From a virus: DNA of 55,247 bases. How positions within the stretch are numbered: the first letter of the stretch is position 1; every line of letters begins with the position of its first letter. The translations under genes were made by a program, and so were the position numbers. Shown one piece after another: positions 14,650 through 26,600 of this stretch. The stretch is taken from positions 1 through 55,247 of IMG/VR virus record IMGVR_UViG_3300024346_000082; one strand, given 5' to 3'. The notes beneath the pieces are model-generated. The model was not told where the DNA came from and did no database searches. It saw only the letters and a program-made list of their open reading frames with translations.

Positions 14650-17600
14650 ATGGCTCAAGTAAGATTCCTAGACCAAGTTCCCGTAGGCGTATATAACGTA
14701 GATCCTAATAATACCGGTGGTGGTACTATTGATATTTACCAAAATGGTACATTAGTTAGTTCTAGTGTTCCTTTTTTAAACTTTTCCGGTTCAGTTGCAT
14801 TAACAACATTTGATACAACTGGTGTAACCGTATATGTTTCCGCATCAAGTGTAGGATTTCCTTTTTCAGGTTCAGCTGTAATTACTGGTTCGCTAGTAAT
14901 TTCCGGATCTTCACAACCTCTTATACTACAAACTTTACCAGTACAAGCTGGCCCATATGTAGTAACATATAATCCAACTACAGGATTAGTAGGATATGTA
15001 AATTCAAGTTCAGGTACAAGTGGTGTTAATGGTTCGAATGGAACAGCAGGTGTTGCTGGTACATCAGGCACATCAGGCACATCAGGCACAAATGGATTAT
15101 CAGGTTCAACAGGTTCATCAGGAACTAGTGGAGCTAATGGAACAAATGGTACAAACGGCACAAACGGAAATTCAGGTTCAACTGGTTCTTCAGGTACCTC
15201 AGGTGTTAATGGAACAAATGGTACCTCAGGCACAAACGGGAACTCAGGTTCAACAGGTTCATCAGGAACTAGTGGAGCTAATGGAACAAATGGTACAAAC
15301 GGCACAAACGGATTATCAGGTTCAACGGGTTTTTCAGGTACCTCAGGTGATAACGGTACAAACGGTACAAACGGTACAAACGGATTATCAGGTTCAACAG
15401 GTTCTTCAGGAACTAGTGGAGCTAATGGAATAAACGGTACTTCAGGTACAAACGGATTATCAGGTTCAACGGGTTCTTCAGGAACAAGTGGAATAAATGG
15501 TACTAATGGAACTTCAGGTGTTGCCGGTAATAGTGGATTAAGTCAAACTTCAGGTACATCAGGCACTTCAGGTACAAACGGCACATCAGGTGTTGCTGGT
15601 ACTAATGGAAATTCAGGAACAACAGGTACTTCAGGTACTTCAGGTAATAATGCAACTTCAGGTAATGCTGGAACTTCAGGTTCAAGTAATACAACAGGTA
15701 CTTCAGGTACTTCAGGTAATAATGCAACTTCAGGTAATGCTGGATCCTCAGGTGCTAGTGCTACAAGTGGTTCAACAGGTACTTCAGGAAGTAGTGGTGC
15801 TAATGGTAATGCTGGATCTTCAGCTCTTTCAGGTACATCAGGAACAAGCGGTTCTAATGGAACTTCAGGAGTTATTGGTACAAATGGACTTAGTCAAGAA
15901 GCAGGTACATCAGGAACAAGTGGTTCTAATGGAACTTCAGGTGTTGCAGGTGCATCAGGTTTAAGCCAAACATCAGGTACTGCTGGTTCATCAGGTACTA
16001 CTGGTTCATCAGGAAATGCTGGAAATAATGGTTCATCAGCTTTAAGTGGTACTTCAGGTACTTCAGGTTCAAACGGTACATCAGGTGCCGCAGGTAATAG
16101 CGGATTAAGTAATACAAGTGGAACAAGTGGTTCTACGGGAACAAATGGTTCAGCAGGTAATGCTGGAAATAGCGGAGGAAGTTCTACCTCAGGTACTTCA
16201 GGTTCAACAGGTACTTCAGGTTCAACAGGTAATGCAGGTTCAGGAGGAGCAAGCGCATTAAGTAGTACTTCAGGTTCTACAGGTTCAAGTGGTTCATCAG
16301 GTTCATCAGGAGCTGCAGGAAATAGTGGATTAAGTGCATTAAGTGGCACTAGTGGTTCAACTGGTTCAAACGGAACCTCCGGAAATATAGGTAATAATGG
16401 ATCCTCAGCATTAAGTGGAACAAGTGGTTCAACTGGTTCATCAGGTTCAAATGGTGTAGATGGAAATAGTGGGTTGAGTGCTACTTCAGGAACAAGTGGT
16501 TCAACAGGTACTAATGGTTCAAGTGGAAATGCAGGAGTAAGTGGAGCAAGTTCAACAGCAGGTTCAAGTGGTTCAACTGGAACAAATGGTTCAAGTGGTA
16601 ACGCAGGAAATAGTGGAGCTAGTGCTTTAAGTGGAACAAGTGGTTCTACAGGTTCATCAGGTTCATCAGGTTCAAATGGTGCTGCTGGAAACAGTGGTTT
16701 AAGTAATATAAGTGGCACTTCAGGTTCAACCGGATCTAATGGATCTAGTGGATTAAATGGTTCACAAGGTACTAGTGCAGAAAGTGGAACAAGCGGCTCT
16801 ACAGGTTCCTCAGGAACTTCAGGTTCATCAGGTGCTGCCGGTGTTTCAGCATTAAGTGCTACCTCAGGAACAACGGGTTCATCAGGAACAGTTGGTTCAG
16901 CAGGTGTAGCAGGATCATCAGCTCTTAGCGCTACTTCAGGAACATCAGGTTCAAATGGTTCCTCAGGTATTACAGGAACTAGTGGTTTAAGTGCAGAAAG
17001 TGGGACTTCAGGTTCAAGTGGATCTAATGGTTCAAGTGGTGTTATTGGTACAAATGGTTTAAGTACATTATCAGGAACAAGTGGTTCTACTGGTTCATCA
17101 GGAACAAGTGGTTCCACAGGTGTTGCTGGAGGTAGTGGTTTAAGCAACACTTCAGGTACTACAGGATCTTCAGGAACTTCAGGTTCAGCAGGTATTGCAG
17201 GTGTTTCAGCATTAAGTAGTACATCAGGATCTACAGGTTCAAATGGTACTTCAGGTATTGAAGGTACATCAGGTTTAAGTGCATTAAGTGGTACATCAGG
17301 TTCAACAGGATCTAATGGTACTTCAGGAAATATAGGTAGTAATGGAACAAGTGCTCTTAGTAGTACTAGCGGTTCAACTGGTTCAAACGGATCTAGTGGC
17401 TTAGCAGGTTCACAAGGTACTAGCGCATTAAGTGGAACTAGTGGTTCTGCAGGTTCAAATGGATCTACAGGTATAGCAGGAACAAATGGATTAAGTGCAG
17501 AAAGCGGAACAAGTGGTTCAACTGGTTCTTCAGGAACTTCAGGTTCAGCAGGTTTTGCAGGTCAATCAGGTTTAAGTTCAACTTCAGGTACTTCAGGTTC

Positions 17601-20600
17601 AACAGGTACAAATGGTTCAACTGGAAATGCAGGAACAAGCGGAGCAAGTAATACAGCAGGTTCTAGTGGTTCTACTGGTTCAAACGGATCAAGTGGAAAT
17701 GCTGGAAACTCCGGTGCAAGTGCCTTATCAGGTACTAGTGGTTCTACAGGTTCAAATGGCACCTCAGGTTCAGCAGGTATTGCTGGAAATAGTGGTTTAA
17801 GTGCAACAGCTGGTACAAGCGGTTCAACAGGATCTAATGGTTCAACTGGAGTCGCAGGTACATCAGGTGATAGTAATACAAGTGGTACAGCGGGTTCAAC
17901 TGGAACTTCAGGTTCAAGTGGAAACGCTGGAAATAGCGGAGCAAGTGCATTAAGTGGAACAAGTGGTTCTACAGGTTCAAATGGTACAAACGGTGCTGCT
18001 GGAAATAGTGGTATTTCAAATATAAGTGGAACTTCAGGTTCTACAGGTTCAAATGGTTCTTCAGGTATAGCAGGTTCATCAGGAGCAAGTGAATTAAGCG
18101 GTACCTCAGGCAGTTCAGGTACAAACGGTACTTCAGGTAATGCTGGAAATAATGGAGCTTCAGCACTTTCAGGTACTTCAGGTTCAACTGGTTCATCCGG
18201 ATCTAATGGTTCAGCAGGTGCAGCCGGTAACAGTGGTTTAAGTGCTACAGCAGGTACTTCAGGTTCTACAGGTTCAAATGGGTCATCAGGAATAGCAGGT
18301 TCTTCAGGAGCTTCAGCATTAAGTGGAACATCAGGTTCAACTGGTACTAACGGTTCTTCAGGTGCTGCTGGTTCAAATGGAACAAGTGCTTTAAGTGGAA
18401 CTTCAGGTTCAACTGGTTCTAGTGGCACTTCAGGTTCAGCAGGTGCTGCTGGAAATAGCGGTTTAAGCGCTACATCAGGCACTTCAGGTTCAACGGGTAC
18501 AAATGGTTCAACAGGTAACGCTGGAAGCAATGGGGCAAGTGCATCATCAGGTACTTCAGGTTCTACAGGAACTAATGGTTCTACAGGAGCAGCAGGTACT
18601 TCAGGTGCAAGTCAAACTTCAGGAACAGCTGGCTCTTCAGGAAATAGTGGAACCTCAGGTTCAACAGGAACTTCAGGTTCAGCAGGTGCTGCTGGTGACT
18701 CAGGATTAAGTCAAACATCAGGTACTTCAGGATCATCAGGTTCTGTAGGTACCTCAGGAAATATAGGAACATCAGGCCTTAGCAGAACTTCAGGTACAAG
18801 TGGTTCAACAGGTACAAACGGTACTTCAGGAGATGGGGACACAGGAACTAGTGGTTTAAGCAGAAGTTCAGGATCAAGCGGTTCAACAGGTACTAATGGT
18901 TCTTCAGGTAATGCTGGAAACAGTGGTGCTAGCGCATTAAGTGGTACTAGTGGTTCTACAGGTTCAAGTGGTTCAAATGGTTCTGCAGGTGCTGCAGGTA
19001 ATAGCGGATTAAGTGCATTAAGTGGCACATCAGGTTCTTCAGGAACAAATGGTTCAACAGGTAATGCTGGTACAAATGGTGCTAGCCAATTATCAGGTAC
19101 CTCAGGTTCTTCAGGAACAAATGGTTCAACAGGTGCTGCAGGTACTTCAGGTGCTAGTACAACCTCAGGAACCGCAGGTTCATCAGGAACTTCAGGTTCA
19201 ACAGGTACAAACGGTACTTCAGGTAATGCTGGAAATAGTGGCTCAAGTGCATTATCAGGTACTTCAGGATCTTCAGGTTCAAATGGTTCAAACGGGGCTG
19301 CTGGAAATAACGGAGCAAGTGCATTAAGTGGCACAAGTGGTTCAACTGGTTCAAGTGGTACTTCAGGTTCAGTAGGTGCAGCAGGTAACAGTGGGGCTTC
19401 AGCATTAAGTGGAACTTCAGGTTCATCTGGATCTAATGGTTCAAATGGCGCTACAGGAATTGCAGGTACAAGTGGCGCTTCATCTACTTCAGGCACAGCA
19501 GGAAGTTCAGGAACAAGTGGTTCAACAGGTACTAACGGTACTTCAGGTGCCTCAGGTAATAGTGGTTTAAGTACTACTTCAGGAACATCCGGTTCAAGTG
19601 GTACTAATGGTTCAACAGGTAATGCTGGAACATCAGGAGCAAGTAACGCATCAGGTTCAAGCGGTTCTACAGGTTCAAATGGATCAAGTGGAAATGCAGG
19701 TAATAATGGTGCTTCAAATATAAGTGGAACTTCAGGTTCTTCAGGTTCAGCAGGTACAACAGGTGCTGCTGGAACTAACGGTTTAAGTCAATTATCGGGA
19801 ACTTCCGGTTCATCAGGAACTAACGGTTCAACAGGTATTGCAGGTACATCAGGTGCTAGTGTTACATCAGGTACTGCTGGTTCATCAGGAACAAGTGGTT
19901 CAACTGGTACAAATGGTTCATCAGGAATTGCAGGTAATTCAGGTGCAAGTGCTACAAGTGGAACAAGTGGTTCAACAGGTTCAAATGGATCTAGTGGAGC
20001 AGTTGGTTCAAGTGGAGTCTCAGCCCTTTCAGGAACTTCAGGTTCTACTGGTTCTAATGGTACTTCAGGTAATACTGGTACCTCAGGATCAAGTGCCTTA
20101 AGTGGTACTTCAGGTTCAACAGGTTCAAGTGGAACTAGTGGTTCAGCAGGTGCGGCTGGAAATAGCGGATTAAGCTCTACCTCAGGTACAACAGGTTCTT
20201 CAGGAACATCAGGTTCCGCAGGAGCCGCAGGAAATAGTGGATTAAGTCAAACATCAGGAACAAGTGGTTCTACAGGTTCAAATGGATCCTCAGGAGTTGC
20301 AGGTACCTCAGGAGCAAGTGCTTTAAGTGGCACTAGTGGTTCAACTGGTACAAATGGTTCATCAGGTATAGCAGGTTCACAAGGTGCTTCAGCACTTTCA
20401 GGAACTTCAGGTTCAACAGGTTCTTCAGGAACATCAGGTTCAGCAGGAGTAGCCGGAGCTTCAGCTATTAGCGCAACTTCAGGCACAACTGGTAGTTCAG
20501 GAACAACAGGATCTGCGGGTGCATCAGGTCAAAGCGGATCATCCTCAACTTCAGGAACATCAGGTTCAACAGGAACTACAGGTTCTTCAGGTATAGCAGG

Positions 20601-23600
20601 ATCTAGTGGAAATAGCTCACTTTCAGGTTCATCAGGATCAACAGGTTCAAATGGATCTTCAGGTGTAGCAGGTACATCAGGTTTAAGTGCTTTAAGTGGT
20701 ACCTCAGGTTCAACAGGTTCTTCAGGAACCTCAGGTTCTGCAGGCGCATCTGGAAATAGTGGATTAAGTGCTACAAGTGGTACTTCAGGATCAACAGGTT
20801 CAAATGGATCTTCAGGTGCAGCAGGTACTTCAGGAGCAAGTGCTTTAAGTGGAACAAGTGGTTCTACAGGTTCTTCAGGAACCTCAGGTTCAGCAGGAAT
20901 AGCTGGAGCTTCAGCATTAAGCAGTACTTCAGGTTCAACGGGTTCATCAGGTTCTTCAGGTTCAAATGGTGTCGCAGGTAATAGCGGATTAAGTAATACA
21001 AGTGGTACAAGTGGTTCAACTGGAACTTCAGGTTCAGCAGGAGCGGCAGGTGCAAGTGCATTAAGTGCTACATCAGGTACTAGTGGTTCATCAGGAACCG
21101 TAGGTTCATCAGGAAATGCAGGCACATCAGGTGCTTCAAATACATCAGGTTCAGCAGGAACTTCAGGTTCAACAGGAACTAGTGGTTCTGCAGGAGCTGC
21201 AGGTAACTCAGGTTTATCAAATACAAGTGGTACTTCAGGTTCAACCGGTACAAATGGTTCAGCGGGTAATGCTGGAAATAGCGGTTTAAGCAACACAAGT
21301 GGAACAAGTGGCTCTACAGGAACTAATGGTTCTAGTGGTAATGCAGGTACATCAGGTATAAGTGCATTAAGTGGTACTAGTGGTTCTACTGGTTCAAACG
21401 GATCAAGTGGAAATGCTGGAAACTCAGGTGCAAGTGCATTAAGTGGAACAAGTGGTTCTACAGGTTCAAATGGTACTTCAGGTTCAGCAGGAATTGCTGG
21501 ATTAAGTGCTTTAAGTGCTACTAGTGGAACAAGTGGCTCATCAGGAACAGTAGGTTCCTCAGGAAATGCAGGAACTAATGGTTTAAGTCAAGCCTCTGGT
21601 ACTTCAGGTTCTTCAGGTTCAGCAGGTACATCAGGTGCTGTTGGAACTAATGGTTTAAGTCAATTATCAGGAACTTCCGGTTCATCAGGAACTAATGGTA
21701 GTACAGGAGCTGCAGGTACTTCAGGTGCTTCAACAACATCAGGAACAGCAGGATCAAGCGGTACTAGTGGTTCAACTGGTACTAATGGTACCTCAGGAAA
21801 TGCTGGAAATAGTGGAGCAAGTGCAACTTCCGGAACAAGCGGTTCAACAGGAACCTCAGGTTCAGCAGGAGCCGCAGGAAACAGTGGTTTAAGCCAAACC
21901 TCAGGAACTAGCGGTTCTACAGGTTCAAATGGTTCAAGTGGTAATGCAGGTAACTCAGGAGCTTCAGCATTAAGCGGAACTTCAGGTTCAACTGGTTCAT
22001 CAGGTTCTTCAGGTTCATCAGGTGCTGCTGGATTAAGTGGTGCAAGTGCTACAAGCGGTACAGCAGGAAGTTCAGGAACCTCAGGTTCAACAGGAACTTC
22101 AGGTTCAGCAGGTAATGCTGGAAACAGTGGTTTAAGCTTTACCTCAGGAACTTCAGGTTCAACTGGTTCAAATGGTTCAAATGGTAACGCTGGAAATAGT
22201 GGAGCAAGTGCTTTAAGCGGTACTTCAGGTTCAACAGGTTCATCAGGAACTAGTGGCTCAGCAGGTGCTGCTGGAAATAGCGGATTAAGTCAAACATCAG
22301 GTACCTCAGGATCTACTGGAACAAACGGTTCTTCAGGTAACGCAGGTAACTCAGGTGCTTCAGCATTAAGTGGTACTAGTGGTTCATCAGGTTCAAATGG
22401 TTCAAATGGAGTATCAGGAAACGCAGGTACTTCAGGTGCAAGTGCAACAAGTGGTACTGCAGGTTCAAGTGGAACTAGTGGTTCAACCGGAACTTCAGGT
22501 TCAGCGGGTGTTGCTGGTAATTCAGGATTAAGTCAAACATCAGGTACATCAGGTTCAACTGGAACAAACGGTTCAACAGGAAATGCTGGTACATCAGGTG
22601 CTAGTGCATTATCAGGAACAAGTGGTTCTACAGGTTCAAGTGGTAGTTCAGGTTCAAACGGAGTAGCTGGTAACTCAGGAGCTTCAGCTTTAAGTGGAAC
22701 ATCAGGTTCATCAGGATCTAATGGTTCAGCAGGTGCAGCAGGAAATAGCGGATTAAGCGCAACAAGTGGAACAAGTGGTTCTACTGGTACTAACGGTTCG
22801 ACAGGTAACGCAGGAAATAGTGGAGCTAGTGCTTTAAGTGGAACAAGTGGTTCATCAGGATCTAATGGTTCAAATGGTGCTACAGGAAATGCAGGTACAA
22901 GTGGAGCAAGTGCTACAAGCGGTACTTCAGGTTCAACAGGAACCAATGGTTCAGCAGGAGTAGCAGGAAACAGTGGATTAAGTCAAACATCAGGTACAGC
23001 AGGTTCATCAGGAACTTCAGGTACTTCAGGAAATAATGGAACTAGTGGTTTAAGCAGCACTTCAGGTTCGGCTGGTTCTTCAGGTTCAAACGGTTCTTCA
23101 GGAGCTGATGGAACTTCAGGTCTTAGTAGAACAAGTGGTACTAGTGGTTCTACTGGTACTAACGGTTCATCAGGTAATGCTGGAAATTCAGGAGCAAGTG
23201 CTTTATCAGGTACTTCAGGTTCAACTGGTTCAAGCGGTACTTCAGGTTCAGCAGGTGTTGCTGGAAATAGTGGTTTAAGCGCAACAAGTGGAACAAGTGG
23301 TTCTACAGGAACTTCAGGTTCATCAGGTGCTGCAGGGTTAAGTGGTGCTAGTGCAACTTCAGGTACTAGTGGTTCTACAGGATCTAATGGTTCATCAGGA
23401 GCTGCCGGTACATCAGGTGCAAGTTCAACCTCAGGTACTGCTGGTTCTTCAGGAACAAGTGGTTCTACAGGAACAAGCGGTTCATCAGGGGCATCAGGAG
23501 TTGCAGGTACTTCAGGTGCAAGTGCAACTTCAGGTACATCAGGTAGTGCAGGTACAGGAGGTTCATCAGGTATTAGTGGTGCATCAGGAATATCCGCTGT

Positions 23601-26600
23601 TAGTGGCACATCAGGGTCATCAGGTTCAAATGGTTCTTCAGGTAATACTGGATCAAATGGAGCAAGTGCATTATCAGGAACAAGTGGTTCAACAGGTTCT
23701 AACGGATCAAGTGGAAACACAGGTAACTCAGGTGCTTCAGCACTTTCAGGAACAAGTGGTTCTACTGGTTCTTCAGGAACTAATGGTTCTGCAGGTGTAG
23801 CCGGTGTTTCAGCATTAAGTGCTACATCAGGTACAACAGGTTCATCAGGAACAAATGGTTCAACAGGAGTAGCAGGTGCTTCAGCATTAAGCGCTACTTC
23901 AGGAACTTCAGGTTCAACAGGAACAAATGGTTCTTCAGGTAACGCAGGTAATTCAGGAGCTAGTGCATTATCCGGAACTTCAGGTTCATCAGGATCAACG
24001 GGTTCAAATGGAGCAGCAGGTGCTAGTGGCACTTCAAACATAAGTGGCACTTCAGGAACTACAGGATCTAACGGATCAAACGGTAACGCAGGTGTCGCTG
24101 GAAATAGCGGTTTAAGTGCAACTTCTGGAACTACAGGTTCCTCAGGAACTACAGGTTCTGCAGGTATAGCAGGTAATAGTGGAGCAAGTGCATTAAGTGG
24201 AACTTCAGGTTCATCAGGATCAGCAGGTTCAAATGGAGCTGCTGGTGCAAACGGAACTTCAAATATAAGCGGTACTTCAGGTTCAACAGGAACAAATGGT
24301 TCTTCAGGTAACGCAGGTAATTCAGGGGCAAGCGCATTAAGTGGTACTTCAGGATCAACAGGTTCTTCAGGAACTAACGGTTCAGCAGGTGTTACTGGAA
24401 ATTCAGGTGCAAGTGCTGCAAGTGGAACATCAGGTTCATCAGGATCTAATGGTTCCAATGGTGCTACAGGAGCTAATGGCACCTCAGGTGCAAGTGCTAC
24501 TTCAGGAACTTCAGGTTCAACAGGAACAAATGGTTCAAGTGGTAACGCAGGAAATAGTGGAGCAAGTGCTTTAAGCGGTACCTCAGGATCAACTGGTTCA
24601 AATGGTTCAAATGGTGCTGCAGGTGCTAATGGAACTTCAAATATAAGTGGAACTAGCGGAACTACTGGTTCCGCAGGTTCATCAGGTAATGCTGGAGCCG
24701 CTGGAAACTCAGGTTTAAGCTCAACAAGTGGTACTTCAGGTTCAACGGGTACTAACGGTTCATCAGGAGCAGCAGGCAACTCAGGTTTAAGTGCTATAAG
24801 TGGTACAAGTGGAACTACAGGTTCAAATGGTTCAAATGGAGCCGCAGGTGCTAATGGAACTTCAAACGTAAGTGGTACAAGTGGTTCAACTGGTTCAGCA
24901 GGTTCAAATGGAAATGCTGGAATAGCAGGAAATAGTGGATTAAGTGCAACTTCAGGTACTAGTGGTTCTACAGGAACTAACGGTTCATCAGGAAATGCTG
25001 GAAACAGTGGAGCTTCTGCATTAAGTGGAACTTCAGGTACAACTGGTTCTTCAGGAACTAACGGTTCAGCAGGTGTAGCAGGTAATAGCGGATTAAGTGC
25101 TTTATCAGGTACCTCAGGTACATCAGGATCTAACGGTTCAAACGGGGCTGCAGGTAACTCAGGTGCATCAGCTTTAAGCGGCACTTCAGGTTCAACTGGT
25201 TCTTCAGGAACAAATGGTTCGAATGGAATATCAGGTAATAGTGGAGCAAGTGCTGCAAGTGGCACTTCAGGTTCAAGTGGTTCAAACGGTTCAAATGGAG
25301 CTACAGGAGCTAATGGCACCTCAGGTGCAAGTGCTACTTCAGGAACTTCAGGTTCAACAGGAACAAATGGTTCAACGGGTGCTGCTGGAAACAGTGGTTT
25401 AAGTCAAACTTCAGGAACAAGTGGTTCAACTGGTTCGAATGGTACTTCAGGTGCAATAGGTACTTCAGGTGCAAGTCAAACATCAGGAACTGCAGGAAGT
25501 TCAGGTACTTCAGGTTCAACAGGTACTAATGGTACATCAGGTGCTGCTGGTAACTCAGGATTAAGCCAAACATCAGGAACTAGCGGTTCTACAGGAACTA
25601 ATGGTTCAAATGGTAACGCAGGAAATAGTGGAGCTTCTGCATTAAGTGGTACTTCAGGTTCTACAGGTTCAAATGGTAGTAATGGTGCTGCTGGAAACAG
25701 TGGTACTTCAAATATAAGCGGAACTTCAGGTTCTACAGGATCAACAGGTTCAAATGGAGCTGCTGGTGCTAGTGGAACTTCAAATGTAAGTGGCACAAGT
25801 GGCACTACAGGATCTAATGGATCAAATGGTAATGCAGGTGTTGCTGGAAATAGCGGATTAAGTGCTACCTCAGGTACATCAGGTTCAACTGGTTCATCAG
25901 GTACAACGGGAGCGGCAGCAACATCAGGTCAAAGTACACAATCAGCAGTAAGTGGTTCAAGCGGTTCTTCAGGAACTAGCGGTTCTGCTGGTGCCGCAGG
26001 AAATAATGGAGCTAGCGCAGCAAGTGGTACTTCAGGTTCTTCAGGTACAACGGGTTCAAACGGAGCAGCAGGTGCTAATGGTACTTCAAACATAAGTGGA
26101 ACTTCAGGTACTACAGGTTCTAATGGTTCATCCGGAAACGCAGGTGCTGCAGGTAATAGTGGTTTAAGCGCTACTTCAGGAACAAGTGGTTCTACCGGAA
26201 CTAATGGTTCAGCAGGTAATGCAGGTAATAGCGGTGCTTCCTCAGTAAGCGGAACATCAGGAACAACTGGTTCAAATGGTAGTTCTGGAGGAGCTGCAGT
26301 AGCAGGTGTTAGCACAATTAGCGCAACATCCGGTTCTTCAGGTTCAAACGGTACAAACGGTGCTGCTGGAAATAGTGGTACATCAAATATAAGTGGTACT
26401 AGTGGAACTACAGGTTCAAATGGTACTTCAGGAAACGCAGGAGCTGCAGGTAATAGCGGATTAAGTGCCACCTCAGGAACTTCAGGTTCAACAGGAACAA
26501 ATGGTTCAAGTGGTAACGCAGGAAATAGTGGAGCAAGTGCTGTAAGTGGTACTAGTGGAACATCAGGTTCAAATGGTTCAAACGGAGCAGCAGGTGCTAA